NCBI GenBank assembly: GCA_018436725.1
Contig: JAHDKT010000022.1
Span: forward strand, 100,282 to 164,281
DNA length: 64,000 nt
Direction: 5' to 3'
Origin: Synergistaceae bacterium
GTDB lineage: Bacteria > Synergistota > Synergistia > Synergistales > Aminobacteriaceae
How positions within the stretch are numbered: the first letter of the stretch is position 1; each line of letters opens with the position of its first letter. Below the pieces are notes generated by a model. The model was not told where the DNA came from, did not search any database, and saw only the letters and a program-made list of their open reading frames with translations. The position numbers and the translations under genes are program-made. Positions 17,240 through 26,343 of this stretch are shown here, piece after piece.

Positions 17240-17659
17240 TCAACCACGCATGATTTCGAGGGCGCCCGACCACATATTCCTCGCCGCATCAGCCACCGCA
17301 AGGTTGGCCTCGTAGGCCCTGCTGGCGACGAGCATATCGGTCATCTCCCGGACGACGTTCACATTCGGGAAGGCGACGTAGCCATCCACGTCGGCGTCGG
17401 GATGCTCCGGCTGATAGGCCAACCGCGGGGGCGTATCGTCGTGCGCGATCTCGGTCACCCGCACGCCGCCTATATCCTCGTATCCTCCGATCGTCTTGTC
17501 GAGCATCTCCGCGAAGACCGGAACCCGTCGTTTATAGGGACCTCCCTCGGGAGTCCTGGTAGTATTGACGTTGGCGAGGTTCGACGAGATGGCGTCCATC
17601 CATAGCCGATGCGCTGTGAGCGCGCTTCCGGAAACATCGATGGAACGGAACATTCTCAT
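17240..17659 (-). CDS. flgC: flagellar basal-body rod protein FlgC
   Basis: A 139-residue proximal rod protein. The ATG at 17659 is 9 nt from AGGAGG; one at 17665 is only 3 nt away and would add two residues. Conserved segments are LWMDAISSNLANVNTTRTPEG at the N-terminus (rod motif around NLANVNT) and VREMTDMLVASRAYEANLAV at the C-terminus. It directly follows flgB, overlapping its stop, and is followed by a terminator. Confidence 0.95.
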   Translation of the reverse strand: MRMFRSIDVSGSALTAHRLWMDAISSNLANVNTTRTPEGGPYKRRVPVFAEMLDKTIGGYEDIGGVRVTEIAHDDTPPRLAYQPEHPDADVDGYVAFPNVNVVREMTDMLVASRAYEANLAVADAARNMWSGALEIMRG

Positions 17660-17661
17660 GG

Positions 17662-18063
17662 TCATCGACCTCCTATGACAAGACGGTAGAGCGAACTCTT
17701 CTTCGCGACGAAGCGGGACATGGCGTTGTAGGCCATTCGGGTCTGCGAGAGCACAGCCATCTCCCGTTCAGGGTCGACGTTGTTGCCGTCGAGGCGGAAT
17801 TTCTCATCGAAAATCTTCATTTCCTGCGGTACGACGCCGCTGACGGCCATAGGCCCCGAAGGGATGTGCCCCTCGTCGGTCACCTTCATCGGAAGGCGGC
17901 GAGGACCGTCGACGAGATCGCGGAGCTGGTCTTCGAAGGAGACGTTGCGTCTGGCGTACTCGGGGGTGCTGGCGTTGGCGACGTTGCGCGAAGTTGCTTC
18001 GAATCGCTTCGACAGCCCCTCCATCGTCTTTTCCATTACCTTCCAATTGAAATCTCCCATCAT
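17662..18063 (-). CDS. flgB: flagellar basal-body rod protein FlgB
   Basis: A 133-residue FlgB, the first proximal rod subunit. It shows RFEATSRNVANASTPEYARR near the N-terminus and EREMAVLSQTRMAYNAMSRFVAKK at the C-terminus, both family hallmarks. It stands directly after codY, as in B. subtilis, separated by 126 nt containing a strong hairpin. The upstream purine stretch GAGGGGG is rather far (about 13 nt) from the ATG. Confidence 0.95.
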   Translation of the reverse strand: MMGDFNWKVMEKTMEGLSKRFEATSRNVANASTPEYARRNVSFEDQLRDLVDGPRRLPMKVTDEGHIPSGPMAVSGVVPQEMKIFDEKFRLDGNNVDPEREMAVLSQTRMAYNAMSRFVAKKSSLYRLVIGGR

Positions 18064-18128
18064 GGCCGTGCGTACCCCCTCGAAAGATTCTCTTTTCAGT
18101 TTCGGCGCTGCGGACGCCGAACTTGAGC

Positions 18129-18158
18129 GGAAGCCGGCGACTTATGCCGCCGGCTTCC
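18129..18158 (-). other. perfect 11-bp hairpin between codY and flgB
   Basis: GGAAGCCGGCG at 18129-18139 pairs perfectly with CGCCGGCTTCC at 18148-18158 around an 8-nt loop. Neither side has a T-run, so it is not a standard intrinsic terminator. It lies between the codY stop and flgB and could set mRNA processing or attenuation between the proteolysis/codY transcript and the flagellar genes. Confidence 0.5.
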
Positions 18159-18189
18159 GGGCGCTTCGCAAACGTACGCTGTTTCTCGG

Positions 18190-19050
18190 TTATTCGCCCT
18201 GGAGAACGCCGAGTTCCTCGACGAAGAGAGGGCTGAGCACCTTGATGAAGGTACCCTTCATTCCGAGGCTGCGGCTTTCGATGATCCCGGCGCTTTCAAG
18301 CTTGCGGAGCGCGTTGACGATGACGCTGCGGGTGACGCCCACGCGATCTGCGACTTTGCTCGCGATGACGACGCCCTCGAAGGAGCCGAGTTCGGTGATG
18401 ATGTGCTTCACGGACTCGACCTCGGAGTAGGAGAGCGCGCGCATGGCCATCTGGACGATAAGGCGCTCCCGGGCGCGTTCTTCGATGTTCTTCGTCCTCT
18501 CATGGAGAATTTCGATGCCCACGAGCGTGGCGAGATATTCGGCAAGAACGAGGTCGCGCATGGAGAACTCGTCGAAGAAACGGACGAGGAGCAACGTGCC
18601 CAAACGCTCGGCGGCGCCGTATATAGGGATGTAGAGCATGTGCTTCTCGGGAGCGTTGCCGTTTTCATCGTCGAAAAGATAGCCGTCGGTCTCGCTGAGG
18701 ATTGTCTCGCGGTGCTGGTTCATCTTCTCGACGAAGACCTCCGGCATAAATCCCTTCTCGAGGAAATTGGACACCTCTTCGGAGTGATACTCGGAAACCC
18801 AGGAGTGCCCGAGGATCTTGCCTTCCCGGTTGATGAGATAGACATTGGCGGTCGAGAACTCGCACAGCAGTTTCGCGAGCTTGTTGTAGTCGGGGCGGGT
18901 GCCCTCGCGGCGGCTCTGAAGCGCCCTGCCGACCTGGCGCGTCTTGTCGAGCAGATCCTTCAGTCCCGGCTCGTTGTCGATAACATGGGGGAGAGTCTCC
19001 GCTGCGTTCTGCTCACTTGCGATTTTGGTGTTTTTCTTTGCTGTAGCCAC
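18190..19050 (-). CDS. codY: GTP- and branched-chain amino acid-sensing global regulator CodY
   Basis: A 286-residue CodY. The N-terminal GAF domain (about residues 25-170) binds Ile, Leu and Val. The C-terminal winged helix carries ASKVADRVGVTRSVIVNALR and SAGIIESRSLGMKGTFIKVL, nearly identical to the B. subtilis recognition helix region. The GTG at 19050 follows GGAGGG by 8 nt; an ATG eight codons upstream is less favoured. It is the last gene of xerC-hslV-hslU-codY, the same order as codV-codW-codX-codY. In an amino-acid fermenter it likely couples amino acid supply to transport, catabolism and motility. Confidence 0.96.
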   Translation of the reverse strand: MATAKKNTKIASEQNAAETLPHVIDNEPGLKDLLDKTRQVGRALQSRREGTRPDYNKLAKLLCEFSTANVYLINREGKILGHSWVSEYHSEEVSNFLEKGFMPEVFVEKMNQHRETILSETDGYLFDDENGNAPEKHMLYIPIYGAAERLGTLLLVRFFDEFSMRDLVLAEYLATLVGIEILHERTKNIEERARERLIVQMAMRALSYSEVESVKHIITELGSFEGVVIASKVADRVGVTRSVIVNALRKLESAGIIESRSLGMKGTFIKVLSPLFVEELGVLQGE

Positions 19051-19120
19051 TGTAAATCCCTCCTGATAGTGCATCCGCCGCTGCGGATGGTCGTTCTTCT
19101 CTATGTAGTGTTCGTGAAAA

Positions 19121-20536
19121 TCACAGAAGATATCTTCTGATATCGCTGTCGGAAATAAGAGGCGCCAAACGCTCCCGGACGAACTCCGCTCCGATGGGGC
19201 AGCTGCGCGCGCCGCTCTCGGGGGCTTCGAAGCTGATTTCCTCGAGGAGCTGCTCGATCATCGTATGCAGCCTGCGCGCGCCTATGTTCTCCATCTCGCC
19301 GTTCATCCGCTCCGCAAGGAGCGCGATCTCCTGAACGGCGCCGTCGTCGAAGGCAAGCTCCACTCCCTCGGTTCCCAGGAGGGCCGTGTACTGCCGGAGA
19401 AGGCTGTTTTCGGGTTCGACGAGTATTCTCGCCAAATCCTCGCGCTTCAACGGTTGGAGTTCGACCCGTATCGGAAATCGCCCCTGGAGTTCCGGGACAA
19501 GGTCGGACGGCTTCACGCTCGAAAAGGCCCCGGCGGTGATGAAGAGGACGTGGTCGGTGTTGAGCGTGCCGTATTTCGTCGGAACAGGGGAACCTTCCAC
19601 TATAGGAAGCAGATCTCTCTGCACTCCCTCCCGGCTGACGTCCGGGCCGCCGCCGCTCCCTCCCCGCGCCGCCACCTTGTCGATCTCGTCGATGAAGACG
19701 ATTCCTTCCTCGGCCGCCTTTTCAAGGGCTTCGCGAACAACGGCGTCCATGTCGACGAGCTTCTCCGCCTCCTCGGCCCGAAGCAGACGCCGGGCCTCGA
19801 AAACCTTCATTCTGCGCCGCTTCGTCCTCTTCGGAAGCAGGCCGCCGAGCATGTCGTTGATGTTTATCCCCATGGAGTCCATTCCGGCGCCGCCGAGAAG
19901 CGGTATGCCGACCGACTGGTTCTCCGTAACATCGATCTCGACCTCGCGGTCGTCGAGCTTTCCCTCTTCAAGCAGCGTCAGCAACTTTTTGCGGGTGGAA
20001 TCCCTCATGCGCTCCTCCTCGGGAGCGGGCCGAGGAGCCTCTTCCTGCTCCCGGCCTCCGCCGAAGATCTTCATGAAGTCGGGCATGGAGGGTTTTTTCT
20101 CCGATCCGGGGAGCAGCGCGTCGGCGAGCCGCTGCTCCGCCCGCTCCGCCGCCGGGGTCTGCACTTCTTCGATCTTGCGTTTCTTCACCATCGCAACCGC
20201 TGTCTCCGCGAGATCCCTGATGATGGACTCGACGTCGCGGCCAACGTACCCAACTTCCGTGAACTTCGTCGCCTCAACCTTGACGAACGGCGCCTTCACA
20301 AGCTCCGCAAGTCTTCGGGCTATCTCGGTCTTGCCGACGCCGGTCGGCCCCACCATCAGAATATTCTTCGGGGCGACCTCCTTCGCCATCTCCGGAGGCA
20401 GATTTCTCCTCCGGATACGGTTACGGAGCGCGATGGCAACCGATTTTTTCGCTTTCTCCTGCCCGACGATGTACCGGTCGAGGTACTCGACGATACGGCG
20501 CGGGGTGAGGTCCATTTCCGATACGGTGCTGTTCAT
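19121..20536 (-). CDS. hslU: ATP-dependent protease ATPase subunit HslU
   Basis: A 471-residue AAA+ unfoldase of the HslUV protease. Walker A GPTGVGKT is at residues 63-70, Walker B includes [13 protein letters not shown], and the pore loop [14 protein letters not shown] is present. The I-domain (about 110-240) holds a Pro/Glu-rich insertion. The C-terminus [10 protein letters not shown] matches the tail that docks into HslV. Its ATG overlaps the hslV stop (ATGA), so the two subunits are coupled. Confidence 0.97.
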   Translation of the reverse strand: MNSTVSEMDLTPRRIVEYLDRYIVGQEKAKKSVAIALRNRIRRRNLPPEMAKEVAPKNILMVGPTGVGKTEIARRLAELVKAPFVKVEATKFTEVGYVGRDVESIIRDLAETAVAMVKKRKIEEVQTPAAERAEQRLADALLPGSEKKPSMPDFMKIFGGGREQEEAPRPAPEEERMRDSTRKKLLTLLEEGKLDDREVEIDVTENQSVGIPLLGGAGMDSMGININDMLGGLLPKRTKRRRMKVFEARRLLRAEEAEKLVDMDAVVREALEKAAEEGIVFIDEIDKVAARGGSGGGPDVSREGVQRDLLPIVEGSPVPTKYGTLNTDHVLFITAGAFSSVKPSDLVPELQGRFPIRVELQPLKREDLARILVEPENSLLRQYTALLGTEGVELAFDDGAVQEIALLAERMNGEMENIGARRLHTMIEQLLEEISFEAPESGARSCPIGAEFVRERLAPLISDSDIRRYLL

Positions 20537-21066
20537 TCTCCAATTGCCTCCACTGTAACGATGCTGTCCGTGTAGATGCAGATCTCGGACGCGATCTCTA
20601 TGGATCGCTTCGCTATTTTCGACGGCGGCCAGTCCGAAGTTTCGAGCAACGCCATTCCGGCGGCCTGCGCGAACCCCGATCCGGATCCGATCGCGGCGAT
20701 GTTGTTCTCAGGTTCGAGGATATCGCCGGCTCCGGAAAGAAGCAGCGAGAGCTTCGCATCCGCGACGATCATCATCGCTTCCAACCTCCGGAGCGCCCTG
20801 TCCGTGCGCCACTCCTTGACCATCGCCACGGCGGAGCGCATCAGGTCGCCCGAGTTCTCCTCCAGACGGCTTTCAAATCGCTCCAGCAGCGTCATGGCGT
20901 CGGCGGTGCTCCCTGCGAACCCTGCGAGAACGCTCCCCTTGTAGAGTCTACGGACCTTTCGCGCTCCCGCTTTAATTATCTGGTTCCCCAAAGTGACCTG
21001 GCCGTCCCCGGCCATCGCCACCTGCTCTCCTCGTCGAACACAAATCACGGTCGTTCCCTTAAACAT
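20533..21066 (-). CDS. hslV: ATP-dependent protease peptidase subunit HslV
   Basis: A 177-residue threonine peptidase. The start [14 protein letters not shown] at 21066 implies removal of MFKG to expose catalytic Thr5. [30 protein letters not shown] and [18 protein letters not shown] are family signatures, including the Lys/Arg pair of the active site. The N-terminal Thr is preceded by a short propeptide as in Bacillus ClpQ, though that enzyme uses Ser. It overlaps xerC by 8 nt. Confidence 0.96.
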   Translation of the reverse strand: MFKGTTVICVRRGEQVAMAGDGQVTLGNQIIKAGARKVRRLYKGSVLAGFAGSTADAMTLLERFESRLEENSGDLMRSAVAMVKEWRTDRALRRLEAMMIVADAKLSLLLSGAGDILEPENNIAAIGSGSGFAQAAGMALLETSDWPPSKIAKRSIEIASEICIYTDSIVTVEAIGE

Positions 21067-21958
21067 GCCCGTCCTCTCCTTTCGCGCGGGGGTGGGCAAC
21101 CCTGTAGCTCTCACGAAGATGCTCCGCGTTGATGGCCAGGTAGCGCTGCGTGGTGAGCAGGCTCTCGTGCCCTAGAAGGTCCTTTACAACAGCAAGCGAG
21201 GCGCCTCCTTCAAGGAGGTGGGTTGCAAAGCTGTGCCGCAGCGTGTGCGGCGTCACCCCGCTCAGGCCGACTCGCGCGGATGCGCGAAGCACGACCCTGT
21301 GCACCGTCCTGACCGTAACGGCTCCGCCCTTCAAGCCGGGGAAGAGAAACGGCGCATCGATCGGAACGAACGGTCGCCACTCTCGAAGGGCCGCGAGAGC
21401 GAACTGTCCGAAGGGGACGATCCGCTCCTTCTCCCCTTTTCCGGCAACGCGGAGCATTCGCTCCTCGACCGGTTCCAGAGCCTCCCAGCGAAGCGCAACA
21501 AGTTCCGAGACGCGGAGGCCGCATCCGTAGAGCAATTCCAGAATCGCCCTGTCTCGTATTCGGTCGTCGCCATCCGGCCCCTCCTCGATCAAGCGCTTCG
21601 CATGCTCGCGGGAAAGCGCCCTGGGGAGGATTGCAGGCAGCTTCGGGCCTTGTACTCCCTTGGCAGGGTCCGTCGGCAGCGCGCCGCGCTCCTTCAGAAA
21701 GGCGGACCAGCTTCGTACGGCGGAGAGCTTCCTGGAGACGGAAGTCTTGGAGTAACCGAACCCCATGATCTCCCGAAGGAAGAAGCGGATCATACGGGAA
21801 TCCAAACTCTCCGGGCGGGCGACTCCCTGGTGATCCAGGAACTCCGCAAACTGGGCCAGGTCCGCGGCATAGTTCGTCACCGTGTGCGGCGAGGCTTCCT
21901 TTTCAAATCGCAGATGATCGAGAAAAAGATCTATGGTTGACCAGACGTTTTCCAACAT
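21059..21958 (-). CDS. xerC: tyrosine recombinase XerC (CodV)
   Basis: A 299-residue Xer recombinase. The N-terminal SAM-like core-binding domain spans about residues 5-90. The catalytic residues are visible: Arg in [11 protein letters not shown], Lys in [11 protein letters not shown], His-x-x-Arg in [15 protein letters not shown], His in [13 protein letters not shown] and the Tyr nucleophile in TQRYLAI. With XerD it resolves chromosome dimers at dif. There is no Shine-Dalgarno before the ATG at 21958, and a TAAAAT lies only about 5 nt upstream, so a leaderless mRNA or a later start is possible. It heads the xerC-hslV-hslU-codY group. Confidence 0.92.
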   Translation of the reverse strand: MLENVWSTIDLFLDHLRFEKEASPHTVTNYAADLAQFAEFLDHQGVARPESLDSRMIRFFLREIMGFGYSKTSVSRKLSAVRSWSAFLKERGALPTDPAKGVQGPKLPAILPRALSREHAKRLIEEGPDGDDRIRDRAILELLYGCGLRVSELVALRWEALEPVEERMLRVAGKGEKERIVPFGQFALAALREWRPFVPIDAPFLFPGLKGGAVTVRTVHRVVLRASARVGLSGVTPHTLRHSFATHLLEGGASLAVVKDLLGHESLLTTQRYLAINAEHLRESYRVAHPRAKGEDGHV

Positions 21959-22121
21959 AAAGACATTTTACCACGTTTTCTAGATTCTCGCTATTTTTCA
22001 AAAGAATCAATTAAGGCATGGTGTCTTCAACGCAAAACCGCATGAACAGCGCATTTGACGCTGAAAAGCATGAAAAACAGGCATTTTCACTGAAAGAGAT
22101 TTAAGAGAAAAAATAACCTCG

Positions 22122-23480
22122 TCACTTCGAATCCGGCGCCTCGCACGTCCGCGGAGTCGAGCCCGTACTCCTCGTCAAAGCTTCGAGAAAGGCGTCGAAG
22201 GCCTCCGAAGCCTTCGCGGCGACATGTTCGCACCGGAGGGCCTTGTTCCGAATCTTTCCCTCCGGTTTCGGCATGATACCGAGGTTCATGTTCATCGGCT
22301 GGAAGTGTTTCGGCTCGGCGTCTTCCAGGTAGTGCAGCAACGAACCGATAGCGGTCCCCCTCGGCCACTCCGGAAACGGAACGCCGTCGACGAGAGCCGC
22401 CGCGTTAAGCGCCGCAACGCACCCCATCGCGGTGCTCTCCATGTACCCCTCGACTCCTGTGATCTGCCCCGCGAGGAAGAGATCCGTTCGGCCTTCGCGG
22501 AAACGCAGACGGCTGTCGAGCGCTGCGGGGGCATTGACGTAGATGTTCCTGTGCATGACGCCCAAGCGTGCGAATTCGGCGTTTTCAAGCCCGGGGATCA
22601 TCCTGAAGACGCGCTCCTGCTCCCCCCACCGAAGACTGGTCTGAAAGCCGACGAGGTTGTAGAGCGTTCCTTCCCGGTTGTCCTGGCGAAGCTGGACGAC
22701 GGCCCACGCCTCTTCTCCCGTGCCGGGCAGAGGAAGCCCGACCGGGCGCAACGGACCAAAGCGGAGAGTATCGATGCCTCTCGACGCCATCACCTCGACG
22801 GGGAGGCATCCTTCGAACCACGAGGGAGAATCCTCGAAGTCGTGAGGAAGCGCCCGCTCCGCAGCGACGAGGGCGTTCCAGAACGCCTCGTACCGCTCGC
22901 GCGTAAAGGGGCAGTTGATGTAGTCCTCCTCCTGCCCCCAGCGCCCGCGCCGAAAGGCGACGGACATGTCGATGGAGTCCGCGACGACAACGGGCGCGAC
23001 GGCGTCGAAGAAGGAGAGGTACTCCGTCCCCGCCTGCTGCTGAAGCAGCGAAGAGAGCGCCGGAGAGGTCAGCGGTCCCGTAGCGACGATCGTCGGCCCT
23101 TCGGGCAGGGAGACGCACTCCTCCCTGCGAATCGAGACCTGCGGAAGCGACTCGAGCCGTTCCGTAACTTTTCGAGAAAAAATATCCCTGTCCACAGCGA
23201 GCGCCTTGCCCGCCGGAACTCGCGATTCGTCGGCGCAGGAGAGGATAAGGCTGTCCAATCGGCGCAACTCGTTCTTGAGGATTCCGGCCGGGCTTGCAGG
23301 ACCGTCCGCGCCGAAGGAGTTGCTGCAGACGACCTCGGCGAGCATCTCCGTCGAGTGCGCCGGGGTTGTCCGCAAGGGGCGCATTTCCAGAAGCAGCACA
23401 TCGATACCCCGCCGCGCGAGCTGCCACGCGGCCTCGGAACCGGCGAGCCCTCCGCCGACGACGGTGACGCGCCTATTCAT
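22122..23480 (-). CDS. trmFO: methylenetetrahydrofolate-tRNA (uracil-54-C5)-methyltransferase TrmFO
   Basis: A 452-residue FAD and folate-dependent enzyme that makes m5U54 (ribothymidine) in the T-loop of tRNA. The N-terminal GGGLAGSEAAW is the FAD-binding Rossmann motif. The Cys-containing segment AEVVCSNSFGAD, the EEDYINCPFTRERYEAFW core and GQITGVEGYMESTAMG are TrmFO signatures. The start at 23480 lies inside the end of topA (8-nt overlap). A 163-nt AT-rich gap separates it from xerC. Confidence 0.96.
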   Translation of the reverse strand: MNRRVTVVGGGLAGSEAAWQLARRGIDVLLLEMRPLRTTPAHSTEMLAEVVCSNSFGADGPASPAGILKNELRRLDSLILSCADESRVPAGKALAVDRDIFSRKVTERLESLPQVSIRREECVSLPEGPTIVATGPLTSPALSSLLQQQAGTEYLSFFDAVAPVVVADSIDMSVAFRRGRWGQEEDYINCPFTRERYEAFWNALVAAERALPHDFEDSPSWFEGCLPVEVMASRGIDTLRFGPLRPVGLPLPGTGEEAWAVVQLRQDNREGTLYNLVGFQTSLRWGEQERVFRMIPGLENAEFARLGVMHRNIYVNAPAALDSRLRFREGRTDLFLAGQITGVEGYMESTAMGCVAALNAAALVDGVPFPEWPRGTAIGSLLHYLEDAEPKHFQPMNMNLGIMPKPEGKIRNKALRCEHVAAKASEAFDAFLEALTRSTGSTPRTCEAPDSK

Positions 23481-25971
23481 CGGATGCAGGCTCCCGTACT
23501 CGCGAGAAACCGCACTTGACGCACTCCTCCGCCCCCTTGGTCCCCTTTGTGAAAAGATCCGCGCCGCACTGCGGGCACTTCTCCCCGGAGGGGGGATTCC
23601 ACGAGACGAAGTCGCACGCCGGGTAGCGCGAACAGCCGTAGAAGGGTTTCCCCTTGCGGCTCTTGCGCTTGACGACATCCCCCTCGCCGCATTTCGGACA
23701 GACCGCTCCCGTCTTTACAAGAACCGGCTTGGTGAACTTACACTCGGGGTACCCGCTGCATGCGATGAAGTCGCCGAAACGGCCGTTCTTCAGCACAAGC
23801 GGTTTGCCGCACTCGGGGCAGTCCTCGCCCGTAGGTTCCGGGGGCGGAAGCTTTTCGGCCGGAGCCTTCTCCGCGTCCTGCATCGTGCGGGTGAACGATT
23901 CCCAGAATTCCTTGAGGACGGAGAGCCAGGAGACCTTGCTCTCCTCGACGTTGTCCAGGTTCTCCTCCATCCGGGCCGTAAAGCCCGTGTCGACGATCGC
24001 CGAGAGACTTTCGGCGTCGAAGTATTTCCGGAGGAAGGAGTCCACCGTCTTCCCAAGCTCCGATGGCTGCAAGCGGCGTTCCTCGTTGCGGGCGACGTAT
24101 CCTCTGTCGTAGAGCGTCTCCACGATGGAAGCATAGGTGGAGGGGCGCCCGACGCCTTCGTCCTCGAGCACCTTGATCAGGCTGGCTTCGGAGTAGCGTG
24201 CGGGAGGACGGGTGAACTTCTGCTCGCGCTCCGTCTTCTCGACGCGGAGCGTCTCGCCGGCGCGAGCGGGCGCGAGACTCTCCCCCTTGAGGTCGAGAGG
24301 CCAGACGGCGCTCCACCCCGGGAAGACGAGCGTCTCGCCGAGCTGGCGCAAACCGACCTTCCCGGCGGTTGCGGCGAGCGTCGCGTTGGCTACCTTCGCC
24401 TTGGTCATCTGCGATGCCACGTATCGGCTCCAGATGAGCGAGTAGAGCTTCATCTGGTCGTTCGTGAGGATGCCTTCGAGACTCTTCGGCACAATGGTCA
24501 CGTCGGTCGGTCGGATAGCCTCGTGCGCGTCTTGCGAACGCCCCTTCGCGGCGTACTCGTTCGCCTTCTCCGGAAGGTATTCGGGATCGAAAGCGGAGGC
24601 TATGTACTGCCTGCACCTCTCGACGGCCTCCGGAGCGATTCTGAGGCTGTCGGTGCGCATGTAGGTGATGAGACCGGTCGGCCCTCTTTCCGGCAGGGAG
24701 ACGCCCTCGAAAAGCTCCTGGGCGACGCTCATGGTCCTGCGCGGCGACATGCTGTTCCGGCGGGCCGACTCCTGCTGGAGAGTGCTTGTCTTGAAAGGCG
24801 CCGGAGCCGCCCGGAGGCTTTCGCGCACCTTGAAGTCCGCGACGGAGAGAGGCGATTTCAGAATCTCGGCGACGAGAACGTCGACGAAGTCTTCCGAATC
24901 GATAAGAAGGGATTTACCCTCTTTCCAGAGGTTCTTTCCATCGTAGCCGTCCACCTTGAGCGAATAAACCCGTCCGTCCTCCGCAACGGCGAGAACGGTG
25001 ACGATCCAGTACTCTTTCGGGACGAACCCCTCTATCTCCCGCTCCCGCTCGCAGATAAGAGCGAGCGCCACGGACTGGACTCTGCCGGCGGAGAGCCCCC
25101 TGCGTATCTTCTTCCAGAGGAGCGGGCTCAGCGTATACCCCACCAGTCGGTCGAGTATGCGCCGCGCCTGCTGCGCCTCCACCTTGTTCATATTGACGCG
25201 CTCGGGGTGCGCAAGCGCCTCTTTCACCGCAGAAGGGGTGATCTCGTAGAAACGGACGCGGCATTCGGAGTCCGGAGGAATGTCGAGCAGCTCCGCGAGG
25301 TGCCACGCGATCGCCTCGCCTTCGCGGTCCGGGTCGGAGGCGAGGAGTACTCTGGGAGCCTGCTTCGCCGAAGCGACCAGCTCGTTCTTCAGCTTCGCCT
25401 TTCCCTTGACGAGGATATACTCGGGAGCGAAGTCGTTCTCGACATCGATGGCCAGTCTGCTCTTCGGCAGATCGCGAATGTGGCCGACGCTCGACTTCAC
25501 CACGTACTTCGAGCCGAGGATCTTCGTGAGCGTCTTCGCCTTCGTGGGCGACTCGACGATCACCAGCGTTTTATCGGAAAATCCTGCGGCAGCGGGAAGC
25601 GCGCTCGTCGTTTTTGCTCGGGATGACGCGCTCTTTTTCAGCCCGACTTTCGCCTTTGGAGCGGACTTCGTCCCCGACCGGGCTACGATTTTCGTTGTTT
25701 TTCCCGAAACGGCCTTGGAGGATACCGGTTTCTTCGCGGTCTCTTTCGACGAAGAGGTCTTCGAGGTCTTCGCCCCGACGCTCTTTTTCGGCGTCGCTTC
25801 GTCGACCGAAGACGACACAACATGTGCGGCAACGGTCTTTTTCGACGCGGTGCTCTTCTTCGAAGTCGTCGTTTCCGCAGGAGCGATCGTTTCTCCTGTA
25901 ATCGCGCTCTTTTTCGCCGCCGCAGAGCGCGCTGCGGGCTTCGTTTCAGTTTCGGTCTTCCTGCGAACCAT
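23473..25971 (-). CDS. topA: DNA topoisomerase I with a basic low-complexity N-terminal tail
   Basis: An 832-residue type IA topoisomerase that relaxes negative supercoils. The TOPRIM domain begins about residue 132 (TLVIVESPTKAKTLTKIL), and the catalytic Tyr is in GLITYMRTDSLR. The C-terminus has three four-Cys zinc ribbons (CPECGKPLV, CPKCGEGDV and CPQCGADLF opening each). Unusual is an N-terminal tail of about 128 residues made mainly of Lys, Ala, Ser and Thr, resembling histone-H1-like tails. TopA proteins normally start at the TOPRIM domain. The reading frame is intact through the tail with no better internal start. Confidence 0.96.
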   Translation of the reverse strand: MVRRKTETETKPAARSAAAKKSAITGETIAPAETTTSKKSTASKKTVAAHVVSSSVDEATPKKSVGAKTSKTSSSKETAKKPVSSKAVSGKTTKIVARSGTKSAPKAKVGLKKSASSRAKTTSALPAAAGFSDKTLVIVESPTKAKTLTKILGSKYVVKSSVGHIRDLPKSRLAIDVENDFAPEYILVKGKAKLKNELVASAKQAPRVLLASDPDREGEAIAWHLAELLDIPPDSECRVRFYEITPSAVKEALAHPERVNMNKVEAQQARRILDRLVGYTLSPLLWKKIRRGLSAGRVQSVALALICEREREIEGFVPKEYWIVTVLAVAEDGRVYSLKVDGYDGKNLWKEGKSLLIDSEDFVDVLVAEILKSPLSVADFKVRESLRAAPAPFKTSTLQQESARRNSMSPRRTMSVAQELFEGVSLPERGPTGLITYMRTDSLRIAPEAVERCRQYIASAFDPEYLPEKANEYAAKGRSQDAHEAIRPTDVTIVPKSLEGILTNDQMKLYSLIWSRYVASQMTKAKVANATLAATAGKVGLRQLGETLVFPGWSAVWPLDLKGESLAPARAGETLRVEKTEREQKFTRPPARYSEASLIKVLEDEGVGRPSTYASIVETLYDRGYVARNEERRLQPSELGKTVDSFLRKYFDAESLSAIVDTGFTARMEENLDNVEESKVSWLSVLKEFWESFTRTMQDAEKAPAEKLPPPEPTGEDCPECGKPLVLKNGRFGDFIACSGYPECKFTKPVLVKTGAVCPKCGEGDVVKRKSRKGKPFYGCSRYPACDFVSWNPPSGEKCPQCGADLFTKGTKGAEECVKCGFSRVREPASDE

Positions 25972-25985
25972 GCGGAACTCCGTTC

Positions 25986-26312
25986 TTAGCAGAGCGTGCA
26001 GCTCGAAGGGTAGAGTCTCTCGGACGCCGTCTCGGTAATCTCGAACGAACAGTCGTCAAGCAGCGCGTCAACGAGAGAATCGAAAAGAGCGGCGTCGGCG
26101 GCGGCGTTCTTGAGGCGAGCAAGAGAGACGGCTTCGAGAATCGCCCGCTCCGTGACTTCGAGCGGAACTTCCTCGGTGGCAAGATAGCGGTAGATCTTCG
26201 CTTGGGCATCGGGCGCAAGATAGCGTCGTTCCAGATCATGAAGAACTCTTCTGAACTCGAGGGACTCCGTCAAACGCCCCCGGGTTCCGCAAAAATTGGT
26301 TGTATTGGGCAC
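25986..26312 (-). CDS. small Smg/DUF494-like protein
   Basis: A 108-residue protein between dprA and topA. I use the GTG at 26312 (VPNTTNFCGTRGRLTESLEF), 8 nt after AAGGAAG and 32 nt past the dprA stop; longer reading would enter dprA. Residues 20-80 (RRVLHDLERRYLAPDAQAKI ... VPLEVTERAILEAV) resemble the C-terminal half of Smg (DUF494), whose gene also lies beside dprA and topA-related genes in proteobacteria. The similarity was judged by eye and is modest. No function is known for Smg. Confidence 0.6.
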   Translation of the reverse strand: MPNTTNFCGTRGRLTESLEFRRVLHDLERRYLAPDAQAKIYRYLATEEVPLEVTERAILEAVSLARLKNAAADAALFDSLVDALLDDCSFEITETASERLYPSSCTLC

Positions 26313-26343
26313 CAGGTTTCTTCCTTTCCCGAATGGTTTGGAG

